A DNA stretch of 42,502 nt from JANXXV01 sp038230275 (GTDB lineage: Bacteria > Acidobacteriota > Terriglobia > Bryobacterales > Bryobacteraceae), in assembly GCA_038230275.1 (NCBI GenBank), contig JBBRNO010000043.1:1-42502 (forward strand), in the 5' to 3' direction. Positions within the stretch are counted from its first letter, which is position 1. Each line of letters starts with the position of its first letter. The translations under genes and the position numbers were made by a program. The notes below the pieces were generated by a model that made no database searches, was not told the origin of the DNA, and worked only from the letters and a program-made list of their open reading frames with translations. This document shows positions 33,131 to 40,359 of the stretch, in pieces.

Positions 33131-33152
33131 CTGAACGATCAAAACAGTTCAG
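33131..33152. repeat. Inverted repeat CTGAAC-N10-GTTCAG
   Basis: Arms at 33131-33136 and 33147-33152 lie in the 229-bp divergent region between the uronate isomerase-like and LolA-like genes. The spacing of arm centres (16 bp) suits a dimeric regulator. No regulator gene is adjacent. Nothing else stands out in 33058-33286. Confidence 0.35.
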
Positions 33153-33286
33153 CATCCAAATCTCAATTGCGCTATTAATATACGCAGGGCGAGCGTTTTT
33201 ACCTCACGCGGACATCGTTGGCGGCGCTAAGTGCTTGATGTTCCAGTCTGCCAGGTTTGGCACCCAGCGTGCCAGGAAAGTGATCG

Positions 33287-34081
33287 ATGCAGATGATGCA
33301 CAGGATTTATGAACGCCGCAACGTTTCAATGATGGTGATCGGCATAGCCTTGTTGCCGGTGGCATCTCTATTCGCCGCGTCCGTACCGGTGGCCTCTCCT
33401 TCCCTTTCCTTGGGCCAAATCGTCGCTGCGCTCGAAAAAACCGAGTATCGCAAACAGAACGATTTGCAGGCGTACTCCTCTATCCGGCGCTACGTCCTGA
33501 AGAACGAACGCTTCAACCAGGACGCAGAAATGTTAGTGAAGTTGGACTTTACTTCCCAAAAAGGGAAACATTTCGAAATCCTGTCCGAACACGGAACCGA
33601 AGGCTTTTCGCGGCACGTGCTGCGGAAAGTTCTCGATGGAGAAGCAGACACCAGCCGCACCCAGGCCAAAGAATACAGCATGGTGACGCCGAAGAACTAC
33701 GACTTTCGCCTGCTCGGTTCGGAAGTTCATGCCGGCCATCTCTGTTACATGCTGGAGATAAAGCCGAAAATCAAGAGCAAATACCTCCTCGACGGCAGGA
33801 TATGGGTGGATGCGGACGACTTTCAGTTGGTTCGGATGGAAGGGCGAATGGCTGCCAATCTCTCTTTCTGGGCCGGCAAACCCTACGTCGTGATGGACTT
33901 TCAGAAGGTGGGCGATTTCTGGCTTTCCGCGCGAAATCAGGCAATCACCAACGCCCGGTTCATCGGACCCACGCAGCTCACCATAGAGATACAGGGCTAC
34001 GAATTGAAGCCCGGGCATCACGAAAAACTGGCACTGGAAAAGTTGCCGCGCCTTCGAACTATGGGATTGGTGGCGGAGTAG
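33287..34081 (+). CDS. Exported outer-membrane lipoprotein-sorting (LolA/LolB)-like protein
   Basis: 264 residues from the ATG at 33287, which has an AGGAAAG ribosome site 6 nt upstream; several later in-frame ATGs up to 33329 are alternatives. A long N-region leads to the hydrophobic segment MMVIGIALLPVASLFAASV (about 15-33), a signal peptide. The remainder shows the strand-rich pattern of proteins related to LolA or to DUF4292-like sorting proteins (YMLEIKPKIKSKYLLDGRIW and DADDFQLVRMEGRM). This architecture is common in acidobacteria. The role is inferred from fold resemblance only, and no lipobox is seen. It is convergent with the HEAT-repeat gene, with 4 nt between the stops. Confidence 0.6.
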   Translation: MQMMHRIYERRNVSMMVIGIALLPVASLFAASVPVASPSLSLGQIVAALEKTEYRKQNDLQAYSSIRRYVLKNERFNQDAEMLVKLDFTSQKGKHFEILSEHGTEGFSRHVLRKVLDGEADTSRTQAKEYSMVTPKNYDFRLLGSEVHAGHLCYMLEIKPKIKSKYLLDGRIWVDADDFQLVRMEGRMAANLSFWAGKPYVVMDFQKVGDFWLSARNQAITNARFIGPTQLTIEIQGYELKPGHHEKLALEKLPRLRTMGLVAE

Positions 34082-34085
34082 CTCG

Positions 34086-35048
34086 TCATACCCGCCACTC
34101 CCGCTCGAACAACTCATTCAACCGCGAGCTTGCTGAAAGCTTCAGCTTCTCCGCCACCCGTTCCCGCAATACCGTGTCGCTCTTGTGAATCGCCAGCGCT
34201 TCAATCACCGCGCCGGCATCCTGTTCCTGCCGTTCCATCAAGGCCAGCAGGCATTCGAACGCCTCATCTCGCCGCAGCATCGATAAAGCCATCAGCACCG
34301 CGCGCCGCACCGGCCCGCTCAGCTCCCCCTGCAAGGCCTCGCGCAGAACGGGAAAAGCTTCCGTCATCCGCGTCTCTCCCAGCGCCAGCGCCGCCATCTC
34401 CGCCACGTCCTCGCTGCCGGATAGCAAGTATCCCGCTACAAACGCCAGCGAACGCCGTGCCGTCAATCCCAGCAGCGCTGTAAAACATTCGCCTACCACC
34501 TCGGCATCGCGGTCGCCCCGGATCACATGCAACCGCAGCAGCAACTCGGCCTCCGGTTTGCCCGTTTCGGCAATCGCTCGCACCGCGCCAATTCGCGCCG
34601 GCACCGAATCGGCCAGCAGCGGCAAGATTTCCAGCAAAGCTTCCGGATGCCCCATTCGCACAATTCCGCGCGCGCAAAGGCCGCGCAGTTCTCCTGCTAC
34701 TTCTACCGATTTCCCGTAACTTGCCTCCCACTGCACATAGCGCAATCCGGCGAAATAGACTTCTGCGGCTGGAGCGTCGAAGGTTACCAGCGCTTTCACA
34801 ATCGCGATTAATGCCACGCAGCCCGGGTCGGAGCTCGTCGCGCGCCGCAGCATCGGGAAGAACGCCTGCGCCAACTCCGTTGCCAGTCCAGACGCCTCCA
34901 GGCGCACCGCCATATTCGCCGCCTTGGCCACCACTATGTTGCTCTTGTCGCGAAAAAAGGGAGGCAGCGTCTGAGCGATGCTACCCGGATTTTCTTCCAG
35001 GCCGTACAGCGCCGTCAATCGGCGGTCTAGTGGATTCGGCTTGGCCAT
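34086..35048 (-). CDS. HEAT-repeat protein
   Basis: 320 residues, almost entirely helical, with repeated pairs of amphipathic helices; typical units are ALLEILPLLADSVPARIGAV and ALALGETRMTEAFPVLREAL, followed by VRRAVLMALSMLRRDEAFEC. About seven HEAT-like repeats can be placed from residue 30 on. There is no signal peptide or transmembrane segment, so it is cytoplasmic, presumably a protein-binding scaffold. The promoter TTGTTC-17-TATAAT ends 8 nt before the ATG and no Shine-Dalgarno sequence is visible. It is divergent from the DinB gene across 91 bp. Confidence 0.8.
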   Translation of the reverse strand: MAKPNPLDRRLTALYGLEENPGSIAQTLPPFFRDKSNIVVAKAANMAVRLEASGLATELAQAFFPMLRRATSSDPGCVALIAIVKALVTFDAPAAEVYFAGLRYVQWEASYGKSVEVAGELRGLCARGIVRMGHPEALLEILPLLADSVPARIGAVRAIAETGKPEAELLLRLHVIRGDRDAEVVGECFTALLGLTARRSLAFVAGYLLSGSEDVAEMAALALGETRMTEAFPVLREALQGELSGPVRRAVLMALSMLRRDEAFECLLALMERQEQDAGAVIEALAIHKSDTVLRERVAEKLKLSASSRLNELFEREWRV

Positions 35049-35056
35049 TGGCAGCC

Positions 35057-35085
35057 ATTATACGAAAAAAACCATTGGCGAACAA
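35057..35085 (-). promoter_or_regulatory. Promoter of the HEAT-repeat gene
   Basis: Minus strand: TTGTTC (35085-35080), 17-nt spacer, perfect TATAAT (35062-35057). The -10 ends 8 nt before the ATG at 35048, so transcription would start at about the start codon. Confidence 0.55.
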
Positions 35086-35139
35086 AAGGCGAATGTGCTA
35101 AGCTCCTCCAGTAGTCAAAACCACACACAGGAGAAACCT

Positions 35140-35646
35140 ATGACCATCGGCGAATCTCTACTTCCCGAATTCGATCACGAAATGAACACCACGCGCAAAA
35201 CGCTGGAACTCTTGCCCGATGACAAGCTCGGCTGGCAGCCCCACGCTAAGTCCATGACGCTCGGCCGCCTGGCCAGCCACATCGCGGAAATGCCAAATTG
35301 GGCCTCCGTTACCCTCCAGGCGGACACATTTGAGATGGACCCGCAGCAAAAGGGGTATCAGGCGGAGTCAACGGCAGCGCTGATCGAAAAGTTTGATACG
35401 GACAGGGTCCAAGCCCGCCAGCTTCTGGCGGCCATCAGCGATGCAGAGATGTTTAAAACCTGGACTCTCAAAGTAGCCGGTAAATCGGTCTTTGAGATGC
35501 CCAGAATCGGCGTGCTGCGCAGCATGGTAATGAATCACATGATCCACCATCGCGCCCAGTTCGGCGTCTACTTACGAATGCTCGACGTTCCCGTTCCCGG
35601 TGCATACGGCCCCTCGGCCGACGAGCAGCCCGGCTTCGGCGCTTAG
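35140..35646 (+). CDS. DinB family putative metal-dependent protein
   Basis: 168 residues from the ATG at 35140, chosen because it follows a clear CAGGAGA ribosome site and begins the family's first helix; the longer frame upstream to 34978 runs antisense into the HEAT-repeat gene. The fold is the DinB/YfiT four-helix bundle. The three-histidine metal site can be placed at His47 (ASHIAEM) and at His133 and His137 (NHMIHHRAQ). Members include thiol-S-transferases for mycothiol or bacillithiol and stress-induced proteins of unknown substrate. A weak -35/-10 (TTGGCG-18-TAAGCT) lies at 35075-35104. It is convergent with bactofilin. Confidence 0.85.
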   Translation: MTIGESLLPEFDHEMNTTRKTLELLPDDKLGWQPHAKSMTLGRLASHIAEMPNWASVTLQADTFEMDPQQKGYQAESTAALIEKFDTDRVQARQLLAAISDAEMFKTWTLKVAGKSVFEMPRIGVLRSMVMNHMIHHRAQFGVYLRMLDVPVPGAYGPSADEQPGFGA

Positions 35647-35662
35647 ACTACCGGCGAAAATC

Positions 35663-35687
35663 GGGCAGGCCCGCGAAAGACCTGCCC
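35663..35687. terminator. Hairpin between DinB and bactofilin genes
   Basis: GGGCAGG (35663-35669) and CCTGCCC (35681-35687) form a 7-bp GC-rich stem with an 11-nt loop between two convergent genes. On the minus strand the stem is followed by GATTTT, so it is the better terminator for bactofilin; on the plus strand the T-tract is weak. Confidence 0.55.
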
Positions 35688-35693
35688 TCGCTC

Positions 35694-36122
35694 TCACTTT
35701 CCGGTCTTCATCACAATATCGATACTGCCCTTGAAATAGGCATCGTCTTCGATGATGATTCCTGTCGTCTTGATGTTTCCCACCACATTCCCGTCCTTCC
35801 GGATGGTGATCTTCTGCTGCGCGTCGATGTTACCGTGAACGGTGCCTTGCACCACTACCTCACGCGCCGTGATATTGGTATCCGCCCGTCCGTTCGGACC
35901 CACCGTCAGCTTATGGTCCTTTAACTCCAGCAACCCTTCTACTTTGCCGTCGATAAAAAGATCTTCTTCGCTGTAGATTTCTCCCTTAATCGTCACCGCC
36001 TTCCCGATTACGGCCGAGGATTTCGGCGCTGGCGGGGGCTCTGGAGCTCGTTGCAACGGTTGTACGTTGGGTGTCGCCTGTGGAGGTCTTGCAGGTGCTG
36101 CCTCCTCTTTTCGATTCCACAT
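35694..36122 (-). CDS. Bactofilin (polymer-forming cytoskeletal protein)
   Basis: 142 residues. A Pro/Ala-rich disordered N-terminus (8-33) leads to the bactofilin core, which begins SAVIGKAVTIKGEIYSEEDL and repeats short strands such as LTVGPNGRADTNITAREVVV and GTVHGNIDAQQKITIRKDG, forming a right-handed beta-helix. Bactofilins polymerise without nucleotide and scaffold cell-wall or polar complexes at the inner membrane. The ATG at 36122 has an AAGGAGACC ribosome site 4-5 nt upstream. A promoter with a perfect TATAAT and three heptad repeats precedes it, unlike the near-leaderless genes nearby. A hairpin terminator follows. Confidence 0.9.
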   Translation of the reverse strand: MWNRKEEAAPARPPQATPNVQPLQRAPEPPPAPKSSAVIGKAVTIKGEIYSEEDLFIDGKVEGLLELKDHKLTVGPNGRADTNITAREVVVQGTVHGNIDAQQKITIRKDGNVVGNIKTTGIIIEDDAYFKGSIDIVMKTGK

Positions 36123-36149
36123 GTGTTGGTCTCCTTTTCTAGTACCGGA

Positions 36150-36175
36150 AGGTAATAGGTACTAGGTATTATACC
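36150..36175 (-). promoter_or_regulatory. Bactofilin promoter with three heptad repeats
   Basis: Plus-strand coordinates: AGGTAAT, AGGTACT and AGGTATT are exact head-to-tail heptads at 36150-36170. The last merges into the palindrome GGTAT-T-ATACC (36165-36175), which contains the minus-strand -10 TATAAT (36173-36168). The leader would be about 38 nt. The -35 is not convincing, which suggests an activator or an alternative sigma factor. Confidence 0.5.
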
Positions 36176-36218
36176 CAGAGTGTGTACGGAATGATACGGA
36201 TGTGTTGCAAGGCCATCC

Positions 36219-36722
36219 TCACAGTCGAAATAAGGGAGAAAGCTGAGTCGCCAATTCCAGATAGTGCGCAAATCGGTCACGGTAGAAGTCCTCAAAACCG
36301 GGTTCCGGCCGTACACAATCGCCTTTCCTACTGACGATGCTCGTGGCCTCCCGCATGGAACCAAACCACCCCAGCGCGCATCCCGCAATTGCCACCGCCC
36401 CTAGCGTGGTTAGCTCAAAATCCGCTGCGGGCCGCAGCGTCTTGCCCGTAACATCCGCCTTAATCTGATTCAGCAAGGTATTTCGGGACAATCCCCCAAC
36501 CAGCCGCGTGGCCACCTCAGGCTCAGCCGCCAAACTCCGCAAAATCTCATGAACACAGCCGCGCCATTCCTGCGGCGATTGTTCGCATCGCACGTCATCG
36601 CGGCCGGTGGCGACCGCATAAGTCCACTGCCGCAGCCGCACTCCATCCGCGTCCATCCCCGTCCCACGCAGACTTTGCGTGCCAAGGTCGATCACCCACA
36701 CAGCACCGTTCCGCATTTGCAC
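36219..36722 (-). pseudogene. Internally deleted FGGY-family carbohydrate kinase
   Basis: 167 residues where FGGY kinases normally have about 450-520. The N-terminal phosphate-binding segment is intact (VWVIDLGTQSLRGTGMDADG at 8-27, the D-x-G-T-x-S-x-R pattern), as is an EQSPQEWRGC block near 47-56. The sequence then passes within about 20 residues to the C-terminal adenosine-binding motif VGGLSRNTLLNQIKADVTG (75-93) and the LTTLGAVAIAGCALGWFGS block. The middle, about 300 residues with substrate and catalytic residues, is missing with the frame kept. It should be inactive as a sugar kinase. A GTG at 36722 or an ATG at 36716 is the start; a TAGAAT element ends 10 nt before the former. Confidence 0.75.
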
Positions 36723-36775
36723 TCGAGTTCCGATTCTACCCGCCCCATCAGGAGTAAGATAAGCTGGACATCGTC

Positions 36776-36919
36776 ATGTCAAAGCCCATACTCCTGTTGC
36801 TAGCCGGCATTATTATTGTGGTGTTAGGCTTCACCATCTATCGCTCCCAGTTCGCCGGTGATGGCCTGCAGGTGACGCCGCAAGCCGCCAAGGAGATTGA
36901 CAAGGCGAAACAGCGTTAG
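36776..36919 (+). CDS. 47-residue single-pass membrane protein
   Basis: ATG at 36776, TAG at 36917-36919. Residues 1-4 are polar, about 5-22 are strongly hydrophobic (ILLLLAGIIIVVLGFTIY), and the rest is a short polar tail rich in Lys, Ala and Gln. I do not recognise a family. The AGGAG at 36750-36754 is too far upstream to be ideal. The stop lies 15 nt before the serine hydrolase ATG, so both are probably on one transcript. The small size, TM signature and tight spacing argue for a real gene, but no homology evidence is available here. Confidence 0.55.
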   Translation: MSKPILLLLAGIIIVVLGFTIYRSQFAGDGLQVTPQAAKEIDKAKQR

Positions 36920-36934
36920 GGAGAATCAACCACT

Positions 36935-38047
36935 ATGAACCGATCGCTAGTAGTCCGATGTTTGTTAGCCGCCCTGCCGCTGCTCGCCTCTGCGCAGAAC
37001 CCGGCCACCTATTTCCCGCCGTCCGGCAACTGGCAAACGAAATCGCCAGCCGAACTCGGGCTGGACGCCGCCAAGATTCAAGAAGCAATCCAGTACGCGC
37101 AAGCCAACGGCAACACGTGGGATTTTGCAAAAGATCAGATCCCCACTTTCGGTCTGCCGCTTGGGCCGGTGCCGAAACAGCGCGCCGCCACCAATGGCAT
37201 CCTGCTTCGTCATGGCTACATCGTTGCCGCCTTCGGTGACACCACGGCGAACGACCCTGTCTACAGCGTCGCCAAGAGTTTTCTCTCCACCGTTGCCGGC
37301 CTCGCCGTGGACCGCGGCTTGATCAAGGATGTGAACGATCCCGTAGCCGGCTACATCCACGATGGCGGCTACGCTTCCGCGCACAACAGCAAGATCACCT
37401 GGAAGCATCACCTGCAGCAAGCCAGCGAGTGGGAAGGCTCCATGTGGGGCAAGAACTCTGACTTCGCCGGTCACGAACAGTTCGGCAATGGCGAGCGCAA
37501 GCCGCGCGCAGTGCAGGCCCCAGGCTCCTACTACGAATACAACGACGTGCGCATCAATCGCTTCTCGCTCTCGCTGATGGAACTCTACGGCAAGCCTGTC
37601 CCCCAAGTTCTCAAAGAGGGCATCATGGACCAGATCGGCGCATCACAAGAATGGAAATGGGTGCCCTACAACAACTCGAACGGCTCCGTCAGCGGCGGCA
37701 CGCGCTGGGGCGGCGGCATTTGGATCAACTCGCGGGACTTGGCGCGCTTCGGTTTGCTGATTCTCAACCACGGCAAGTGGGACGGCCGCCAGCTAGTCTC
37801 TGAGAAATGGCTGAAAGCCGCCGTAACACCCAGCGAGCACGGCCCCGACTACGGCTATCTTTGGTGGCTCAATACTAAGCAAAAGCAATGGCCGCACGGC
37901 CCTGCCTCCAGCTTTGCCGCCGTCGGAAATGGCGGCAACATCATCTGGATCGACCCTGACCACGACATGGTCTTAGTCTGGCACTGGCATGGCGCGCAAG
38001 CCATGGATGGCATGGTCCAGAGACTGATGGCCGCGGTCACCAAGTAG
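36935..38047 (+). CDS. Secreted serine hydrolase (beta-lactamase class C-like)
   Basis: 370 residues with a signal peptide (1-20, LLAALPLLASA). The ATG at 36935 has a GGGAGA ribosome site about 9 nt upstream. The nucleophile motif SVAK (Ser111, Lys114) is intact, and the general-base Tyr is most likely Tyr202 in YEYND, where the usual Y-x-N third residue is Asp. The third motif is in VGNGGNIIWID near residue 330. It differs from the hydrolase at 11540-12772 and is not a recent copy. The substrate is unknown; it may be an esterase or D-peptidase acting in the periplasm. Its stop overlaps the GTG of the next gene by one base (TAGTG). Confidence 0.9.
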   Translation: MNRSLVVRCLLAALPLLASAQNPATYFPPSGNWQTKSPAELGLDAAKIQEAIQYAQANGNTWDFAKDQIPTFGLPLGPVPKQRAATNGILLRHGYIVAAFGDTTANDPVYSVAKSFLSTVAGLAVDRGLIKDVNDPVAGYIHDGGYASAHNSKITWKHHLQQASEWEGSMWGKNSDFAGHEQFGNGERKPRAVQAPGSYYEYNDVRINRFSLSLMELYGKPVPQVLKEGIMDQIGASQEWKWVPYNNSNGSVSGGTRWGGGIWINSRDLARFGLLILNHGKWDGRQLVSEKWLKAAVTPSEHGPDYGYLWWLNTKQKQWPHGPASSFAAVGNGGNIIWIDPDHDMVLVWHWHGAQAMDGMVQRLMAAVTK

Positions 38048-39510
38048 TGTCCCATCGGATCGCAATAGCCGGGGCCACCGGGTACATCGGCGGGCGCTTG
38101 ATCCCGCCCCTCCTCGATGCAGGTTACCCCGTACGCTGCCTTGTACGTTCGCCCGATAAGTTGCGCGACCGCGAATGGTCTACAAACCCCGGCGTCGAAA
38201 TCGTACAAACAGACCTTGCCGACGCCGGCACTCTCGCTCAAAAGCTCGAAGGATGCGGGGCAGCGTTCTACCTGGTCCACTCCATGATGTCGGCCGGCGA
38301 GGAGTATGCCAAGCAGGACAGGCAACTCGCATTGAACTTCGCCACGGCGTCCCGCACGGCCGGCGTAGCGCGCATCATCTACCTGGGTGGTCTGGGTGAA
38401 ACCGGTCCGGACCTAAGCTCCCATCTCGCATCCCGCCGGGAAGTCGAAGCGGCGCTCGCCTCCGCCGGGGTGCCAGTCACCGTTCTCCGCGCGGCCATGA
38501 TCATCGGCTCAGGCTCCGCATCGTTTGAGATCCTCCGCTATTTGGTCGAGCGGTTACCCATCATGATCACTCCGAAATGGGTGAGCACGCCATGCCAGCC
38601 GATTGCAGTACGAAACGTCATCGGCTATCTCGTCGGCTCGCTGGCAGTACCGGAGACAACCGGCGCCACCTTCGACATCGGCGGTCCTGAAGTGCTCTGC
38701 TACCGCGACATTATGCAGGTAATGGCTTCGGAACTGGGCCTGCGTCCCCGCTGGATCATCCCCGTGCCCGTGCTGACTCCGCGCCTCAGTTCGCGCTGGA
38801 TCCACCTGATCACGCCGCTCAGCCACAACATCGCCGAGCCTCTGGCCGAAGGCTTGAAAAACCCGGTGGTCTGCCGGGAAGACCGCATCACGAAACTGAT
38901 TCCTCAACCCCTCTTCGATGTCCGCCAGTCCATCCATGCGGCTCTTTCCAAAATAGCCGGGCACAGCGTCGAGACCAGTTGGTCCATGGCCGGTCCTATC
39001 CCCGGCGACCCCGATTGGGCCGGCGGCACGCAATTCCGGGACGCCCGCGAGATTGTCATCGACGCTCCTCCTCACGCCGCATTCCGTGCAGTCTGCCGTG
39101 TGGGAGGCGGCCACGGCTGGTATGCCGCGGACTGGCTCTGGCGAATCCGCGGCTGGCTCGACGTCCTCGCCGGTGGACCTGGACTGCGCCGCGGCCGTCG
39201 CGACCCCGAATCGGTCGGTTATGGCGAAGCACTCGACTTCTGGCGCGTGGTTGGCTTCGAACGCGACGCCCGGCTCACCCTCCGCGCCGAAATGAAACTG
39301 CCAGGCGAAGCGTTGCTGGAGTTTCGCATTGAATCCCTGTCGCCAACACAATGCAAACTACATCAGACCGCGCTGTTCAAACCGCGCGGCTTGTTCGGAT
39401 TGCTTTACTGGTACGCGGTAGCTCCCTTCCACGGCGTTGTATTCCACGGAATGCTGCACGGCATCGAGCGGGAAGCCCTGAATATCACTATGGATATCAC
39501 CAAAACTTGA
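38047..39510 (+). CDS. SDR family NAD(P)-binding protein with C-terminal DUF2867
   Basis: 487 residues from a GTG at 38047. The nucleotide-binding loop GATGYIGG (9-16) and an atypical extended-SDR core reach to about residue 300 (LVRSPDKLRD, YLGGLGE, VLRAAMIIGSGS). From about 330 the DUF2867 domain follows, including WYAADWLWRIRGWLDVLAGG and the C-terminal LFGLLYWYAVAPFHGVVFHG. This fusion is a known family annotated as SDR family oxidoreductase; many members lack the classic YxxxK, as appears here. The reaction is unknown. It is translationally coupled to the serine hydrolase gene (TAGTG). Confidence 0.9.
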   Translation: MSHRIAIAGATGYIGGRLIPPLLDAGYPVRCLVRSPDKLRDREWSTNPGVEIVQTDLADAGTLAQKLEGCGAAFYLVHSMMSAGEEYAKQDRQLALNFATASRTAGVARIIYLGGLGETGPDLSSHLASRREVEAALASAGVPVTVLRAAMIIGSGSASFEILRYLVERLPIMITPKWVSTPCQPIAVRNVIGYLVGSLAVPETTGATFDIGGPEVLCYRDIMQVMASELGLRPRWIIPVPVLTPRLSSRWIHLITPLSHNIAEPLAEGLKNPVVCREDRITKLIPQPLFDVRQSIHAALSKIAGHSVETSWSMAGPIPGDPDWAGGTQFRDAREIVIDAPPHAAFRAVCRVGGGHGWYAADWLWRIRGWLDVLAGGPGLRRGRRDPESVGYGEALDFWRVVGFERDARLTLRAEMKLPGEALLEFRIESLSPTQCKLHQTALFKPRGLFGLLYWYAVAPFHGVVFHGMLHGIEREALNITMDITKT

Positions 39511-39573
39511 CGCACCTCCGCAGCGTTCGATAGTCTTAAGTGCTTCCGGGTAACCCGCCGGACGGAGTGTTTG

Positions 39574-40359
39574 ATGTCCTCGATTGATGTCCCGCTAGTA
39601 CGTGGCAAATTCGGCCAGACAGCGCGCCAAGACAACTGGTGGCTGATGCCGCTGGTCACTTTTTTAGTCTTCTCCACCTTCATCGTCTATTCCACTTGGG
39701 CCGCATTCCAAGGCAACAATTACCGCGTCGGCCCCTACCTCTCGCCTTTCTATTCGCCTGAACTATTCGGCGATCCCGCGCACGCCTGGTTCGGCGCCAT
39801 GCCCACTTGGATTCCCGCCTGGATGCCCGTCACCCCGGCCCTGCTCATCCTTTGGGCCCCCGGCGGCTTCCGCTTCACCTGCTACTACTACCGCGGCGCG
39901 TATTACAAAGCCTTCTGGGCCGACCCTATCGCTTGCACCGTCGGCGAGCCGCGCAAAAAGTACCTCGGCGAACGCTCATTCCCGCTCATCTTTCAAAACG
40001 TCCATCGCTACTTCATGTACATCGCAGTAGTCTTCTGGTGCCTGCTTGCCCGCGACGTCTGGGAGGCCTTCTGGTTTGAAAACGGCTTCGGCATCGGCGT
40101 CGGCACCCTGGTCCTTCTCACCAACGTGATCCTGCTCGGCGGCTACCTTTTCGGCTGCCACTCCCTGCGGCATCTCGTCGGCGGATTCCTCGATCAGTTT
40201 TCCAAATCGCCCGTCTGCAAAAAAGCGCACGACTGCGTTACCTGCCTCAATCAAAGGCACATGAAATTCGCGTGGATGAGCCTCATCTCGGTCGGTTTCG
40301 CCGACCTCTACGTAAGGCTCTGCGCCATGCAAATCTGGACAGACTGGAGAATTTTGTAA
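39574..40359 (+). CDS. sdhC: Succinate dehydrogenase membrane anchor subunit (Sdh1-like)
   Basis: 261 residues from the ATG at 39574, with GGAG 6 nt upstream; a TTG immediately before could add one Met. About five membrane segments are visible, near 24-45, 84-98, 143-163, 175-195 and 232-250. The size and the downstream order (flavoprotein, then iron-sulfur subunit) match mycobacterial Sdh1 (Rv0249c-Rv0248c-Rv0247c type). The protein is rich in Cys and His at the membrane face: C195, H196, H200, then C215, H219, C221, C224 and H229. A Rieske-like membrane cluster is reported for the Sdh1 anchor of M. smegmatis, so these may be ligands (inference). The stop is followed directly by the flavoprotein ATG. 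Confidence 0.85.
   Translation: MSSIDVPLVRGKFGQTARQDNWWLMPLVTFLVFSTFIVYSTWAAFQGNNYRVGPYLSPFYSPELFGDPAHAWFGAMPTWIPAWMPVTPALLILWAPGGFRFTCYYYRGAYYKAFWADPIACTVGEPRKKYLGERSFPLIFQNVHRYFMYIAVVFWCLLARDVWEAFWFENGFGIGVGTLVLLTNVILLGGYLFGCHSLRHLVGGFLDQFSKSPVCKKAHDCVTCLNQRHMKFAWMSLISVGFADLYVRLCAMQIWTDWRIL

Noticed and set aside
34978..35139. Upstream extension of the DinB gene.
   Set aside because: It overlaps the HEAT-repeat gene in antisense, and a strong ribosome site marks 35140 as the start.
39547..39562. CGGGT-A-ACCCG and TCCGG...CCGGA near the sdhC start as a possible regulatory hairpin.
   Set aside because: Stems are short with an impossible 1-nt loop in one case and no supporting partner sequence.
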